Part shown: positions 42,586 through 50,932 of the stretch, one piece after another
Position numbering within the stretch: the stretch's first letter is position 1
Layout of the letters: the number at the start of each line of letters is the position of its first letter
Assembly: GCA_019636695.1 (NCBI GenBank)
Contig: JAHBXD010000002.1
Location: forward strand, 372,001 to 436,000
Length of the DNA: 64,000 nucleotides
Reading direction: 5' to 3'
Source: Phycisphaeraceae bacterium
Lineage (GTDB): Bacteria; Planctomycetota; Phycisphaerae; Phycisphaerales; UBA1924
The notes under the pieces: generated by a model
What the model was told of the DNA's origin: nothing
The model's input: only the letters and a program-made list of their open reading frames with translations
Databases searched by the model: none
Position numbers and translations under genes: made by a program

Positions 42586-45039
42586 TCAATCGGCGACCAT
42601 GTGGTTGGAATCTTCCTTCGCATAGGCCCGAATCATGCGCCATATCGCCAGGAGCGTCATCGGTTTCACGCCCTGTGCCTTGCGCCACGCCCCAAGTCGG
42701 TACAGGTGCGCCCACTGCCTGAACAAGACCCCGTACGACCAGAAAAGCGACCGATCAGGGTCGTAGAGATTCGTCGCCTCGCTCAGCGTGCCGTTGAGTT
42801 CGACAATGCCCAGCCCTTCGCCGCGGATAAGCGCTTCTTCGTCTGCGAACCGCACATCGAACCGGCCGAAATCGAATCCTCCTCCGTCGCGTCCGCGGAA
42901 TGACGCCGCGATCCGATCGATCACCTCTTCAAGCGCCGGGGTGACCAAGTCTGCGCCATCGCGGAAGAGTGTGCCTTGGGCGTGGTTGCCTGCTTCGGCC
43001 AGTCGCAGCACCTCGCCGGCCGGAAGAACTTTGTCGAGCCTGTCGGCAAACCGGGTGAAAAAGACATCTGCCTGGCACCGATAGCGCTTGTGCGCCAGAA
43101 TCAACTTCCGAAGCGAGCGCTTCCCGTCGCCCATAAGGTAACTGAACTCTTTGCGTGTGATCGCAAAGATGCGACCCTGGCGCCCCTCGGGCTGCGCCTG
43201 CGGATCGCGAATCCAGAACACACCGACCTCGTGCGGCCCGGGGTGATATCGCTGCACCAGCACATCGGCCCGGATACGCTCGAAGTATGCCCGCACATCC
43301 TCGGGCGTGCGAGCAAGTTTCACCGCAGCGCCGCGCTGGGCGCGATCGGGCTTGAGAATGACCGGCCAACCGCCCAGTTCCGGCACCGATGCCACCAACT
43401 CGAGTGTGCGCTCGGCTCGCTCTAAAGCCGAAGCCCCGGCTGCGATTAACTCGGCATGCAGCACTTCGCTGCCGGTCATCGCGCGCAGAATGTCATACTT
43501 CGACTCGCCGACCATCCCTCCCCCGGCCTCGATTCCCGGGTTCACGCACGTGAACCCCAGGGCGGTGCGTCGGCGGGCGGCCTGCACCACCACCCAGGGA
43601 ACCAGCGGGGCATAAAAGACTTTCGCCGGCCAGAACTCATGTCGCCAGATGCGCGACAATCCGGCTTTCATCCGCTGTCGGCCTTCCCAGGTCCAGACAC
43701 GAGGAAACGCCCACCACGTCACGCCCAGCACCACCACTCCCGAGGCAAACCCGAGCGTCCCGTGCTCGAAGAACCAGTGCGGCATCGAGGCTGCGAGCGC
43801 CAACACCCGCAGCCCGACCATCGCCCCGGCCGCCCGAAGCGGATGCCACGCCCATCGAGAAGCCTCTGACCGCCCCTTGCCCGGCCAGGGTCGAATCCAC
43901 CGCCCCGCCACCACACCCACCGCCGCAACACCCAGATCGACACTGCCCGCCGCAACAACCCAAGCCGTCAACCAGACTCCTGCCCGCGGGAAGAGGACAG
44001 TGAGCACCACAACGCCCGCGCAGTGCCACACCCACCAGCAGATGCGCACGCCTTCGAGCATGTCGTCCATCTTCCCGGCGACCCCTTCACGGTCGGCGAC
44101 CGGCGCGAGATCGACAACCCCTTTTACCGGACGCCCCGCGTCGACGTCATCGAAAAACTGCCCGAGATGTTCGACCGTTTCCTCGACCGACAGCAGCGGC
44201 AGGAAGTGTGAGGCATCCAGCATCACCAACCTGCTTTCCGGAATCAGGCGATGGTGGTGCTCGGCCGCCGCGGCGGGCACGAGAAAATCGCGTCTGCCGT
44301 GAAGCACGAGGGCGGGCGTCTCCAGTTGCTCCATGATGGCACGCAGCGGGCGCTGATCGCTCTCCCAGAAGTTGCGAATAAACGCCCTCGCGGCATCGAG
44401 CGGATAGACCCCGAAGTGCGGCACAAGACGTGGCGCAGCGACCAGCGCGACCCAACCGACGGCATACTTGGCATGCTCAAAGGCATAACTTCCGGAGCCT
44501 TCCATTGCCTGATCACCAACCGAAGCCAGGAGTGTGACCGATGCCGCCCGCGCAGGCTCAAGGTCGGCCGCGTGCAAAACGACTCCGCCTCCGTTCGACC
44601 ATCCGACCAGATGCGCTTTTTCGATGTCGAGCGCATCCATCCCGGCGAGGACCGCTCGGGCGCCCGCGAGCATGGAGTAATCTGGAGGTGTGGGGTCACT
44701 TTCGCCGAACCCGGGAAGATCGAACGCCACGACCCTGTGGCCCCGCGCGGCCAGTGCCTTTCCGAGACGGGTGAAATCACGAGCGCGACCGGGCGAACCG
44801 TGAATCAGGACAACCGCGGAGCCAGGCTCGCGGCCTGACCACTCGCACCACCCGAGCGCCATGGTCGAACCGTCGACCGGCCCGTCGCGGCGCATCGCGG
44901 GGATTTCGAGCGATGGGCCGTCGACCGATGCACTCTCACCCCGGACGAACTCCACCCCGTACGACGCCGAAAGCAGCACGAGGTAGAGCACCCACCAGCG
45001 GCGAACAACCCAGAGATTGCGGTCGCGGCGACGGGACAT
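42586..45039 (-). CDS. alpha/beta hydrolase - membrane - ATP-grasp fusion protein
   Basis: 817 residues with three parts. An N-terminal membrane anchor (about 10-30) precedes an alpha/beta hydrolase (about 65-300: VVLIHGSPGRARDFTRLG, nucleophile elbow LVGWSNGGG, VLHGRRDFLVP and DASHFLPLL with the catalytic His). A block of four or five membrane helices follows (about 335-480, WWVWHCAGVVVLTVLF and others). The C-terminal part (about 500-800) resembles an ATP-grasp ligase: VILKPDRAQRGAAVKLARTP, VLVQRYHPGPHEVGVFWIRD and GRFDVRFADEEALIRGEG then VELNGTLSEATNLYDP. The combination is not a family I know; a membrane-bound ligase paired with an esterase for lipid or cell-wall modification is possible but speculative. 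Confidence 0.87.
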   Translation of the reverse strand: MSRRRDRNLWVVRRWWVLYLVLLSASYGVEFVRGESASVDGPSLEIPAMRRDGPVDGSTMALGWCEWSGREPGSAVVLIHGSPGRARDFTRLGKALAARGHRVVAFDLPGFGESDPTPPDYSMLAGARAVLAGMDALDIEKAHLVGWSNGGGVVLHAADLEPARAASVTLLASVGDQAMEGSGSYAFEHAKYAVGWVALVAAPRLVPHFGVYPLDAARAFIRNFWESDQRPLRAIMEQLETPALVLHGRRDFLVPAAAAEHHHRLIPESRLVMLDASHFLPLLSVEETVEHLGQFFDDVDAGRPVKGVVDLAPVADREGVAGKMDDMLEGVRICWWVWHCAGVVVLTVLFPRAGVWLTAWVVAAGSVDLGVAAVGVVAGRWIRPWPGKGRSEASRWAWHPLRAAGAMVGLRVLALAASMPHWFFEHGTLGFASGVVVLGVTWWAFPRVWTWEGRQRMKAGLSRIWRHEFWPAKVFYAPLVPWVVVQAARRRTALGFTCVNPGIEAGGGMVGESKYDILRAMTGSEVLHAELIAAGASALERAERTLELVASVPELGGWPVILKPDRAQRGAAVKLARTPEDVRAYFERIRADVLVQRYHPGPHEVGVFWIRDPQAQPEGRQGRIFAITRKEFSYLMGDGKRSLRKLILAHKRYRCQADVFFTRFADRLDKVLPAGEVLRLAEAGNHAQGTLFRDGADLVTPALEEVIDRIAASFRGRDGGGFDFGRFDVRFADEEALIRGEGLGIVELNGTLSEATNLYDPDRSLFWSYGVLFRQWAHLYRLGAWRKAQGVKPMTLLAIWRMIRAYAKEDSNHMVAD

Positions 45040-45130
45040 GAAGCGGACATGGTACGAACCTCCGGACTTCGATGCCTGCGGCAGGCCAAGAGCCGCCCCG
45101 GAGAGCCCTTACCGGTTCCGGAGCACGTTG

Positions 45131-45163
45131 AAAAAGGCCCGGTCGCGTGGTGCGGCCGGGCCT
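45131..45163 (-). terminator. Rho-independent terminator of the cyclophilin gene
   Basis: Read on the minus strand, stem AGGCCCGG/CCGGGCCT with a 13-base loop is followed by TTTTT. It lies 59 bases beyond the stop of the large cyclophilin gene and before the hydrolase/ATP-grasp gene on the same strand, so the two are probably separate transcripts. Confidence 0.85.
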
Positions 45164-45221
45164 CTTGAAGTTATGGCGTGCGGGATCACGACGCTCACCC
45201 TGCCGGGGGAGCGTATCGAAG

Positions 45222-47504
45222 TTACGTTCCTGATCCGCCGGTGAAAACGTCGCTCGTAAGAGGCAGCAACGGGCCGACATAGACCGGAGCCGAGGCGACG
45301 ACTTGGTCGAAGGCCCCGGTATTGCGCGTATCGAAGCGAAGCAGGTCGGCGACCAGATGACGCTCCTGGTTCATGCCACCGTCAAACCCGCGAACCACGA
45401 TGCTGTAGTTGCGGAACTGCGAACCGGAGCTGACCTTGGCGATCAACCCTGTCACGTTCGAGCTGATGATCTCGACGCGACGCAGCGCGGCGATCGTCTG
45501 CTGCGTGGTGATGACGGCCCCATCGCTGAAGATGTAATCGACGACGACCGTAATGCTCTGGTTGGCAAACGGGTTGTAGATGCCGAGGCGCTCGTTGCTG
45601 TTGCCGCCGCCGGTGAAGTCCTGGAACCCGTCGGCGAAGATGGCGCTTGTGCCGACGCGGGTCGAGGCGCCGTACATCCCACCCTCGCGCACCGAAGCCG
45701 ACGCATCGACCATGAAAACATGCATCGAGATCGCCGTCGTGCTGAAATACCGCAGCGTGAACGACTCGCCGAGGGGAATCTGCGGGAATAGGCTCGACAG
45801 ATTGGCCTGGCCGCGGCTTTGCGCCGCAAGAATGAACTGTGCTGGGACGATCTCGAACACCTGCCCGTTCGAACGCGTTGCCTGAAGCGTGGTGACCGCG
45901 GCGCTGCCCGAGCCGTTGAGCGCGGCCAGCGTTGTGGTGCCGCTGTTTGCGACCGTCACGCTCCCGAAGACGCCGCGCGTTGCGCCGCCGTCGGGAATGC
46001 CCAGCGTCCCGACTACGGGCAAGGCCGCCCCCGGCGCGCCCGACACGGCATAGCTGCTCATCGCGACCACGATCGGGTCGTTCGCGGTGACCCGCGCCGA
46101 GATCAGCGTGCCCGCGGGCAGCGCACTCAACTGTGCGATCGACCCGAGATCAACCCCGCCGCGGCGATATCCGCCCAGATCAAATGTCCGGGTGAAGGGG
46201 GTCTGTCCGGAGACAAAGAACGTGACGGTGACCGATACTGATGTCGCCTCGGTATTCTGCCACACGAGGAAGGCACGCTTGCCGGCGTCGAACGGAATGG
46301 CCGCGAAGTCCCAGGTATCCGACCGCTGCATGAAGTCGGTGAACTCAACACCGCTCTCGCTGATCGCTCCGCCGAAGTCGAAATGGTTGAGGGAGACGCC
46401 GACGGCCTCGCCCTCGCCCTGTGTCGAGCTGTGCGACGTATACACCTCAAACGCAACGGGCGTGGCCCGACGAAGCAGTGACGTATCGAAATTCGTCGTG
46501 TCGTGCAGCAGAATCGTCCGCGTGCTGTTGGCCGTCATCGTGCCTGTGAACAACACCCGGTCGCGCAACCCGTACTCGTACCTCGCGATGATCTGCACCG
46601 TGACCGTGTGGTCATTCGGGTTCGCCAGGTCGATCTCCATCCGGCTGCTGAACGAGGCATACCCCTCCGGATAGGCCACGACCTGTTCGTAATAGTCGAA
46701 CGAGCCTTGAGGCTTGACGATCTGGGCGTTGAAGATGCGGATCTGATCCGCCTCGGCGAACGTGCCGTCAAACGACGTGCGCACAGGCACTTCGCCCATC
46801 GCCCCGTTGCCCGTGTCGATCGTCCCCGTATCGATCAGCGTGCTGAATCCGTTCTGCTGACGGAACAGCGGTCGCCCGAACCGATCGTGCAACTGGCCCT
46901 GGAAAGCCGGATCCGTCGTCAGGTTCTCGATGTTCTGCCCGACGATCGTCTGCACCGTCGTCCACGAATCCTCCGTCAGCACCTTCCCGAACACCGTGAA
47001 CCCGCCGTTCACCGTGTCCAGGCTTGCCGGCGGACCGGAGTTATCGCTCAGATTGAAGAAGAACTCGCTCGTCGCCGAGTTCGGGTTGTTCCCGAACTTC
47101 GCCATGGCGATCGTCCTTGCGATGTTCGGGCGGCCGAACTCGTTGACAATCGGACCGAGCGTCTCATCAAACACACGCCGGAAACCGTCCGAATCCGTGT
47201 ACTCATACCCCCCGCCCTGAAGCACGAACCCCGGCACCGAGCGATGGAACATCGTCTCGCTGTACAGCCCACGCTGCACATAGTTCAGAAAGTTGGCAAC
47301 CGTCGTCGGCGCATCCTGCGGGAACAACTCGATATAGATCTTCCCGAAATTCGTCTCGAACACCACGACCGGGTTGGTCGGAACCTCAAGCATCGCCGCC
47401 AGCGGCAGACCGTCGACCGCCGCGAGCACCAACCGGTCCTCCAGACGCTCAAGCATGGGAACCTCGCACACTCCGCCGGACACGCTCGCAACGCCTCGGG
47501 GCAT
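45222..47504 (-). CDS. large secreted cyclophilin-type peptidyl-prolyl isomerase with LEPR-like N-terminus
   Basis: 760 residues. N-terminus MLERLEDRLVLAA (residues 17-29) is a LEPR-type sorting signal seen on planctomycete surface proteins. Residues about 48-245 are a cyclophilin domain (VVFETNFGKIYIELFPQDAP, ANFLNYVQRGLYSETMFHRS, GFVLQGGGYE, SEFFFNLSDN, GFTVFGKV). About 500 further residues form repeated beta-sandwich-like units rich in Thr/Val/Ser with patterns such as AVGVSLNHFDFGG and RRGGVDLGSIAQLSALPAGT; these are unassigned. AAGGAG supports ATG 47504. It likely acts on or decorates the cell surface. Divergent from a GT2 gene. Confidence 0.9.
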   Translation of the reverse strand: MPRGVASVSGGVCEVPMLERLEDRLVLAAVDGLPLAAMLEVPTNPVVVFETNFGKIYIELFPQDAPTTVANFLNYVQRGLYSETMFHRSVPGFVLQGGGYEYTDSDGFRRVFDETLGPIVNEFGRPNIARTIAMAKFGNNPNSATSEFFFNLSDNSGPPASLDTVNGGFTVFGKVLTEDSWTTVQTIVGQNIENLTTDPAFQGQLHDRFGRPLFRQQNGFSTLIDTGTIDTGNGAMGEVPVRTSFDGTFAEADQIRIFNAQIVKPQGSFDYYEQVVAYPEGYASFSSRMEIDLANPNDHTVTVQIIARYEYGLRDRVLFTGTMTANSTRTILLHDTTNFDTSLLRRATPVAFEVYTSHSSTQGEGEAVGVSLNHFDFGGAISESGVEFTDFMQRSDTWDFAAIPFDAGKRAFLVWQNTEATSVSVTVTFFVSGQTPFTRTFDLGGYRRGGVDLGSIAQLSALPAGTLISARVTANDPIVVAMSSYAVSGAPGAALPVVGTLGIPDGGATRGVFGSVTVANSGTTTLAALNGSGSAAVTTLQATRSNGQVFEIVPAQFILAAQSRGQANLSSLFPQIPLGESFTLRYFSTTAISMHVFMVDASASVREGGMYGASTRVGTSAIFADGFQDFTGGGNSNERLGIYNPFANQSITVVVDYIFSDGAVITTQQTIAALRRVEIISSNVTGLIAKVSSGSQFRNYSIVVRGFDGGMNQERHLVADLLRFDTRNTGAFDQVVASAPVYVGPLLPLTSDVFTGGSGT

Positions 47505-47690
47505 ATCCCTACTCCTTGCTCAGGGGGTGGCCTCGACCCGACCACGCGGCAGAGCCGCACTCAGGTCGCCAGGGAGCACGCCGGGGTCGCCCGACTCCTC
47601 ACTCCCGATGGGCTTGGCAAGGATAGCGTCGACCCTTCCCCAAGGCGAACCCCGCCCCGGACCATCCTGAGGGGCTACCATGTTTCACAA

Positions 47691-49241
47691 GTGACCACTA
47701 TCCCCAACCCCCCGAGGCTTCGCGCGCCGGTCAACGTCGATCCCCTCCTCCCCCGGCCGCTCGCAAGCCCCAATCCGGCAAACACCCGACTTGTCTGCGT
47801 CGTCTCGCCCAACTTCAACGGGCCGAAAGACGTCCAGCAACTCCTCCACGATTTGCGCGCACTCGACCTGGGCACCCGTTCAGGGGGGGGGGCACTCCTC
47901 GAACTTCAAGCCATCGTCGTCGATAACGCCTCGGCAACCCCTATCGCCGATGCCGTTGACGTTCCCGATGATCTGCACGTCGAATTCCTTCGCCTCACCA
48001 CCAATACAGGGGGGGCCGGCGGATACAGCGCCGGCATGGCACGAGCCATCAAACGCGGTCGCGAAACCGGGCGCATGCCTGAGTTCGTCTGGCTCCTTGA
48101 TTCCGACGCTCGCCCTGAACCCGCGGCGTTGCTCGCGCTCGTCAAGGCCATGGATGCCTACCCGAACTACATCGTCATGGGGTCCGCCATCGCCAACCCC
48201 GATACCGGCGTCGTCTTTGAAATCGGCGGATTCCTCGATCACTTCTGCGGCGAGTGGCACCCGCGCTGGGGTGAAGAGAACCCGCCGCCGAAGCGCACCG
48301 TCCCCGTCGGATATGTCGCGGCCTGCTCGTGCATGACGCGAGCGGAAGCCATCGAGAAAGTCGGCCTCTTCCCCGATGTTTTCCTCAAGGCCGATGACGT
48401 CGAATGGTCTTGCCGCGTGGCGCGTGAAATGGGCGGGAAGGTCGGCGCGACCTGCGACTCGGTCGTAACCCACCCGCAGTGGAAGTTCGGCGAAACGCTT
48501 CCGCGGTATTACATCGCACGAAACGGCTTCGGCGCGATCGACGCCATGCGCCTGGGCGCTCGTGTCCGCTTCTTCCGTGCGCTGCGCGAACTCCCTCGCG
48601 CGCTCGCTCAGGTGGTCATCGGCAGGCCCGACCTGGCCGAGTGTCACATCCGCGGGCTTGAAGATGCCGCCGCACGCAAATACTGGGGCCCGGGTGCGAA
48701 GGATGAACTCGTCATCGACAAGTTCCTGCCCTTTGAAAAACTCGGTGAAGTCCTCGCCCCGCATATCGAGCAGATCACTGATCGACGCGTATGGATGCAC
48801 GGTCGCATTCGCCTTGGCGAACAGAGCGCACGCGAACTCGCCCACCAACTAGAAGCCCTGGGCCTCGATGCTCCGCCGATCGCCCGCGGCCCGTTCATCA
48901 TGGAACGAGAACGCTTCTTCACCGGCCTTCGCGGGGGGCTTTGGCGGCTCCTTCGAGGCCCGTCACACAGCATCGCGGTCATCCCCGTCCGCGGCAGGCC
49001 CAACGCTTGGGCACGCGGCAGAATCCAGATCGAAGTCATGCCCCAGGGGTTCGTGCTCCGGAAGTTTCATCGCCGGACAATCCTGCGGCAGATCGTGAGC
49101 TTCGGCCGGCGCGGCCTCAAGGCCGCAGTGCGAATCGGCCTTCAGCACACTGGTCGCACGACGGCCGAACGCCTGCCCACGGTCGACAACTATGCCTATG
49201 AAGTCGAATCGATACGAACTTTCGAACCCGCCCGCTCCTGA
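47691..49241 (+). CDS. glycosyltransferase family 2 (GlfT2-like) with internal poly-G tract
   Basis: 516-residue GT-A fold transferase. VCVVSPNFNGPKDVQQLLHDL, VVDNASATP, NTGGAGGYSAGMARAIKRG, FVWLLDSDARPEPAAL (the DxD metal site) and FLKADDVEWSCRVAREMGG are present, resembling galactofuranosyl/rhamnosyl transferases such as GlfT2. A C-terminal domain of unknown fold follows. A run of ten G (47883-47892) encodes Gly-Gly-Gly after Ser and could switch the gene on and off by slippage. GTG 47691 is the likeliest start; no clear ribosome binding site. The next GT2 gene follows on the same strand. Confidence 0.87.
   Translation: MTTIPNPPRLRAPVNVDPLLPRPLASPNPANTRLVCVVSPNFNGPKDVQQLLHDLRALDLGTRSGGGALLELQAIVVDNASATPIADAVDVPDDLHVEFLRLTTNTGGAGGYSAGMARAIKRGRETGRMPEFVWLLDSDARPEPAALLALVKAMDAYPNYIVMGSAIANPDTGVVFEIGGFLDHFCGEWHPRWGEENPPPKRTVPVGYVAACSCMTRAEAIEKVGLFPDVFLKADDVEWSCRVAREMGGKVGATCDSVVTHPQWKFGETLPRYYIARNGFGAIDAMRLGARVRFFRALRELPRALAQVVIGRPDLAECHIRGLEDAAARKYWGPGAKDELVIDKFLPFEKLGEVLAPHIEQITDRRVWMHGRIRLGEQSARELAHQLEALGLDAPPIARGPFIMERERFFTGLRGGLWRLLRGPSHSIAVIPVRGRPNAWARGRIQIEVMPQGFVLRKFHRRTILRQIVSFGRRGLKAAVRIGLQHTGRTTAERLPTVDNYAYEVESIRTFEPARS
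47883..47892 (+). repeat. homopolymer of ten G within the GT2 gene
   Basis: Ten consecutive G at codons around residue 65 of the glycosyltransferase, flanked by CA and CA. Any gain or loss not divisible by three would shift the frame early in the protein. A second run of seven G is at about 48009-48015. Confidence 0.9.
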
Positions 49242-49261
49242 GCGTGCCTGTGCATCCTCCC

Positions 49262-50233
49262 ATGCCTGACGCCGCGGACCTGACCGTCGTCGTCCTCTGT
49301 TACAACCGACGCGACGCCGTTCGCACCACGCTTACCCACCTGGCTCCGTGGGCGCAGCGCAGCGCGCAAATCATCGTGGTCGATAACGCTTCGGCCGATG
49401 ACACCGCCGAAATCGTCACCCGTGACTTTCCATGGGCGACCTTACACCGACTCGAGCGCAACGCCGGCGTCGCCGGCTTCAACCACGGTGCACGCAGCGC
49501 CGAACGACCATTCATCCTCATCCTCGACGATGATGCCTGGCCTGACGACCTCGCCCTCCACCACGCCCTCGAACTGATGCGCAACACCCCCGGCCTCGGA
49601 GGGGTCATGCTGCATCGGCTCCACCCTGAGACCGGCGAATGGGAATGGCCTGGCCGCGCCCTCGACACTCCGCAGAATGCCTGGCCCGACATGGGGTGCG
49701 GCAATCTCGTCCGGCGCGATGCATGGAACGCCGTCGGGGGATATGAAGAAGCGTTCTTTCTTTATCGCAACGACACCGATCTGGCCCTGAAGTTGCTCGG
49801 CGCGGGCTTCGATGTCGCCTTCAACCCGGCGTGGCACGTTTTGCACGACAGCCCCCTCGCCCTGCGGAAAAACCCCCGCTGGTTTTTCCTCTCCACGCGG
49901 AACTGGGTCTGGATGTGCCGACGCCATGGCCGACGCGGCTCAGGCGTCCTCGGCGTTCTTCTCGGCTGGCTTTGGGCGCATCGCTTGGCGCGAAGCAGTC
50001 CTGCTCGCCATTGCAGTGCTTTCAAGGGTCTGCTGGCCGGCCTCTTCTTCGCAGCGCCAAGGCTTCCACCAGCCGTTCAACCCGATGGCCAAGCCCTTCG
50101 TCGCTTAATCACGCTCAAACGCACGCTCCGGGGTGGTCGCCGCCGTAACCCTGCGGGCATTCCCCCCCAGGAAAATCCCGAATCACTTCCTCAGACGACT
50201 TCCTCGGACCTCGGCGACCCCGCGCGCCGATGA
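49262..50233 (+). CDS. glycosyltransferase family 2 (rhamnosyltransferase-like)
   Basis: 323 residues. LTVVVLCYNRRDAVRTTLTH opens the GT-A fold, followed by IIVVDNASADDTAEIV, NAGVAGFNHGAR and FILILDDDAWPDDLAL (metal-binding DDD), then WPDMGCGNLVRRDAWNAVGGY and FLYRNDTDLALKLLGAG. The C-terminus has a basic amphipathic region and a Pro/Ser tail. ATG 49262 is used; GTG 49244, two bases after the previous gene, is an alternative. It forms a pair with the GT2 gene upstream and probably helps build the same surface glycan. Confidence 0.87.
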   Translation: MPDAADLTVVVLCYNRRDAVRTTLTHLAPWAQRSAQIIVVDNASADDTAEIVTRDFPWATLHRLERNAGVAGFNHGARSAERPFILILDDDAWPDDLALHHALELMRNTPGLGGVMLHRLHPETGEWEWPGRALDTPQNAWPDMGCGNLVRRDAWNAVGGYEEAFFLYRNDTDLALKLLGAGFDVAFNPAWHVLHDSPLALRKNPRWFFLSTRNWVWMCRRHGRRGSGVLGVLLGWLWAHRLARSSPARHCSAFKGLLAGLFFAAPRLPPAVQPDGQALRRLITLKRTLRGGRRRNPAGIPPQENPESLPQTTSSDLGDPARR

Positions 50234-50293
50234 TCTGCATCGGCGTCTTGCTTTGCTATGACGATGTTCCGCGCCTTTACAGGATCGCTCGCC

Positions 50294-50932
50294 ATGCCGC
50301 CTCTGGAGACCTTGACGGTCCGGGAACTCATGGACGAAATCGCCGCCAAGTCCCCCGCTCCCGGGGGCGGCGCGGTCGCCTCCGTCGTCGGCTCGCTCGC
50401 GGCGGCGCTTGGCAACATGGTCGTCGCCTACTCCGTAGGGAAAAAGCAGTTTGCGGACCATGCCGGCGCGCTGGAGGCAGCAAGTCGCCGCCTGACGGTC
50501 GCACGCTCGATGATGCTGCGCCTGGCTGATGAAGATGCCGCGGCGTATCAGGACTTCAACGAACTCTCACGCCTTCCGGATGACGACGAACGTCGCAAGG
50601 CCGAATATCCCAACGCGATCCAACGGTGCGTGCAGGCTCCAAGGGCGGTGCTCGCGGCCACGGTCGATGTCCTCCGCCTGCTCGAAACCCTTGCACCGAT
50701 CACCAATCGCCATCTCCGGAGTGATCTGGCGATCGCGGCGATCCTCTGCGACACGGCGGCGCGCGCCGCGTCCTGGAATGTCCGCGTCAACGTTCCGATG
50801 CTCTCTTCGGATGCGCAGAAGCGCATCGTGCTCGACGACACGGCCCGCTCGGTCGATGAATGCCGCCGCCGCGCCGCCGCGGTCGAGGCCGCCTGCGACG
50901 ACGGGCAGGCAGCCCCTACCATCCCGGCGTGA
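50294..50932 (+). CDS. cyclodeaminase/cyclohydrolase-family protein (FTCD C-terminal domain type)
   Basis: 212-residue all-helical protein of the formiminotransferase-cyclodeaminase C-terminal type: LTVRELMDEIAAKSPAPGGG then AVASVVGSLAAALGNMVV (the folate-binding Gly-rich segment), and NRHLRSDLAIAAILCDTAAR, with the conserved Asp-x-Ala-x-Ala pattern. Such enzymes remove ammonia from formimino-tetrahydrofolate or open methenyl-tetrahydrofolate. Start ATG 50294 puts the motif at residue 10; ATG 50258 is possible. It overlaps the next gene by four bases (GTGA). Confidence 0.87.
   Translation: MPPLETLTVRELMDEIAAKSPAPGGGAVASVVGSLAAALGNMVVAYSVGKKQFADHAGALEAASRRLTVARSMMLRLADEDAAAYQDFNELSRLPDDDERRKAEYPNAIQRCVQAPRAVLAATVDVLRLLETLAPITNRHLRSDLAIAAILCDTAARAASWNVRVNVPMLSSDAQKRIVLDDTARSVDECRRRAAAVEAACDDGQAAPTIPA

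Noticed and set aside
46503-47690. N-terminal extension of the GT2 gene by 396 codons
   Set aside because: This stretch is antisense to the certain cyclophilin gene and is Arg/His/Pro-rich; the glycosyltransferase fold begins after 47691.
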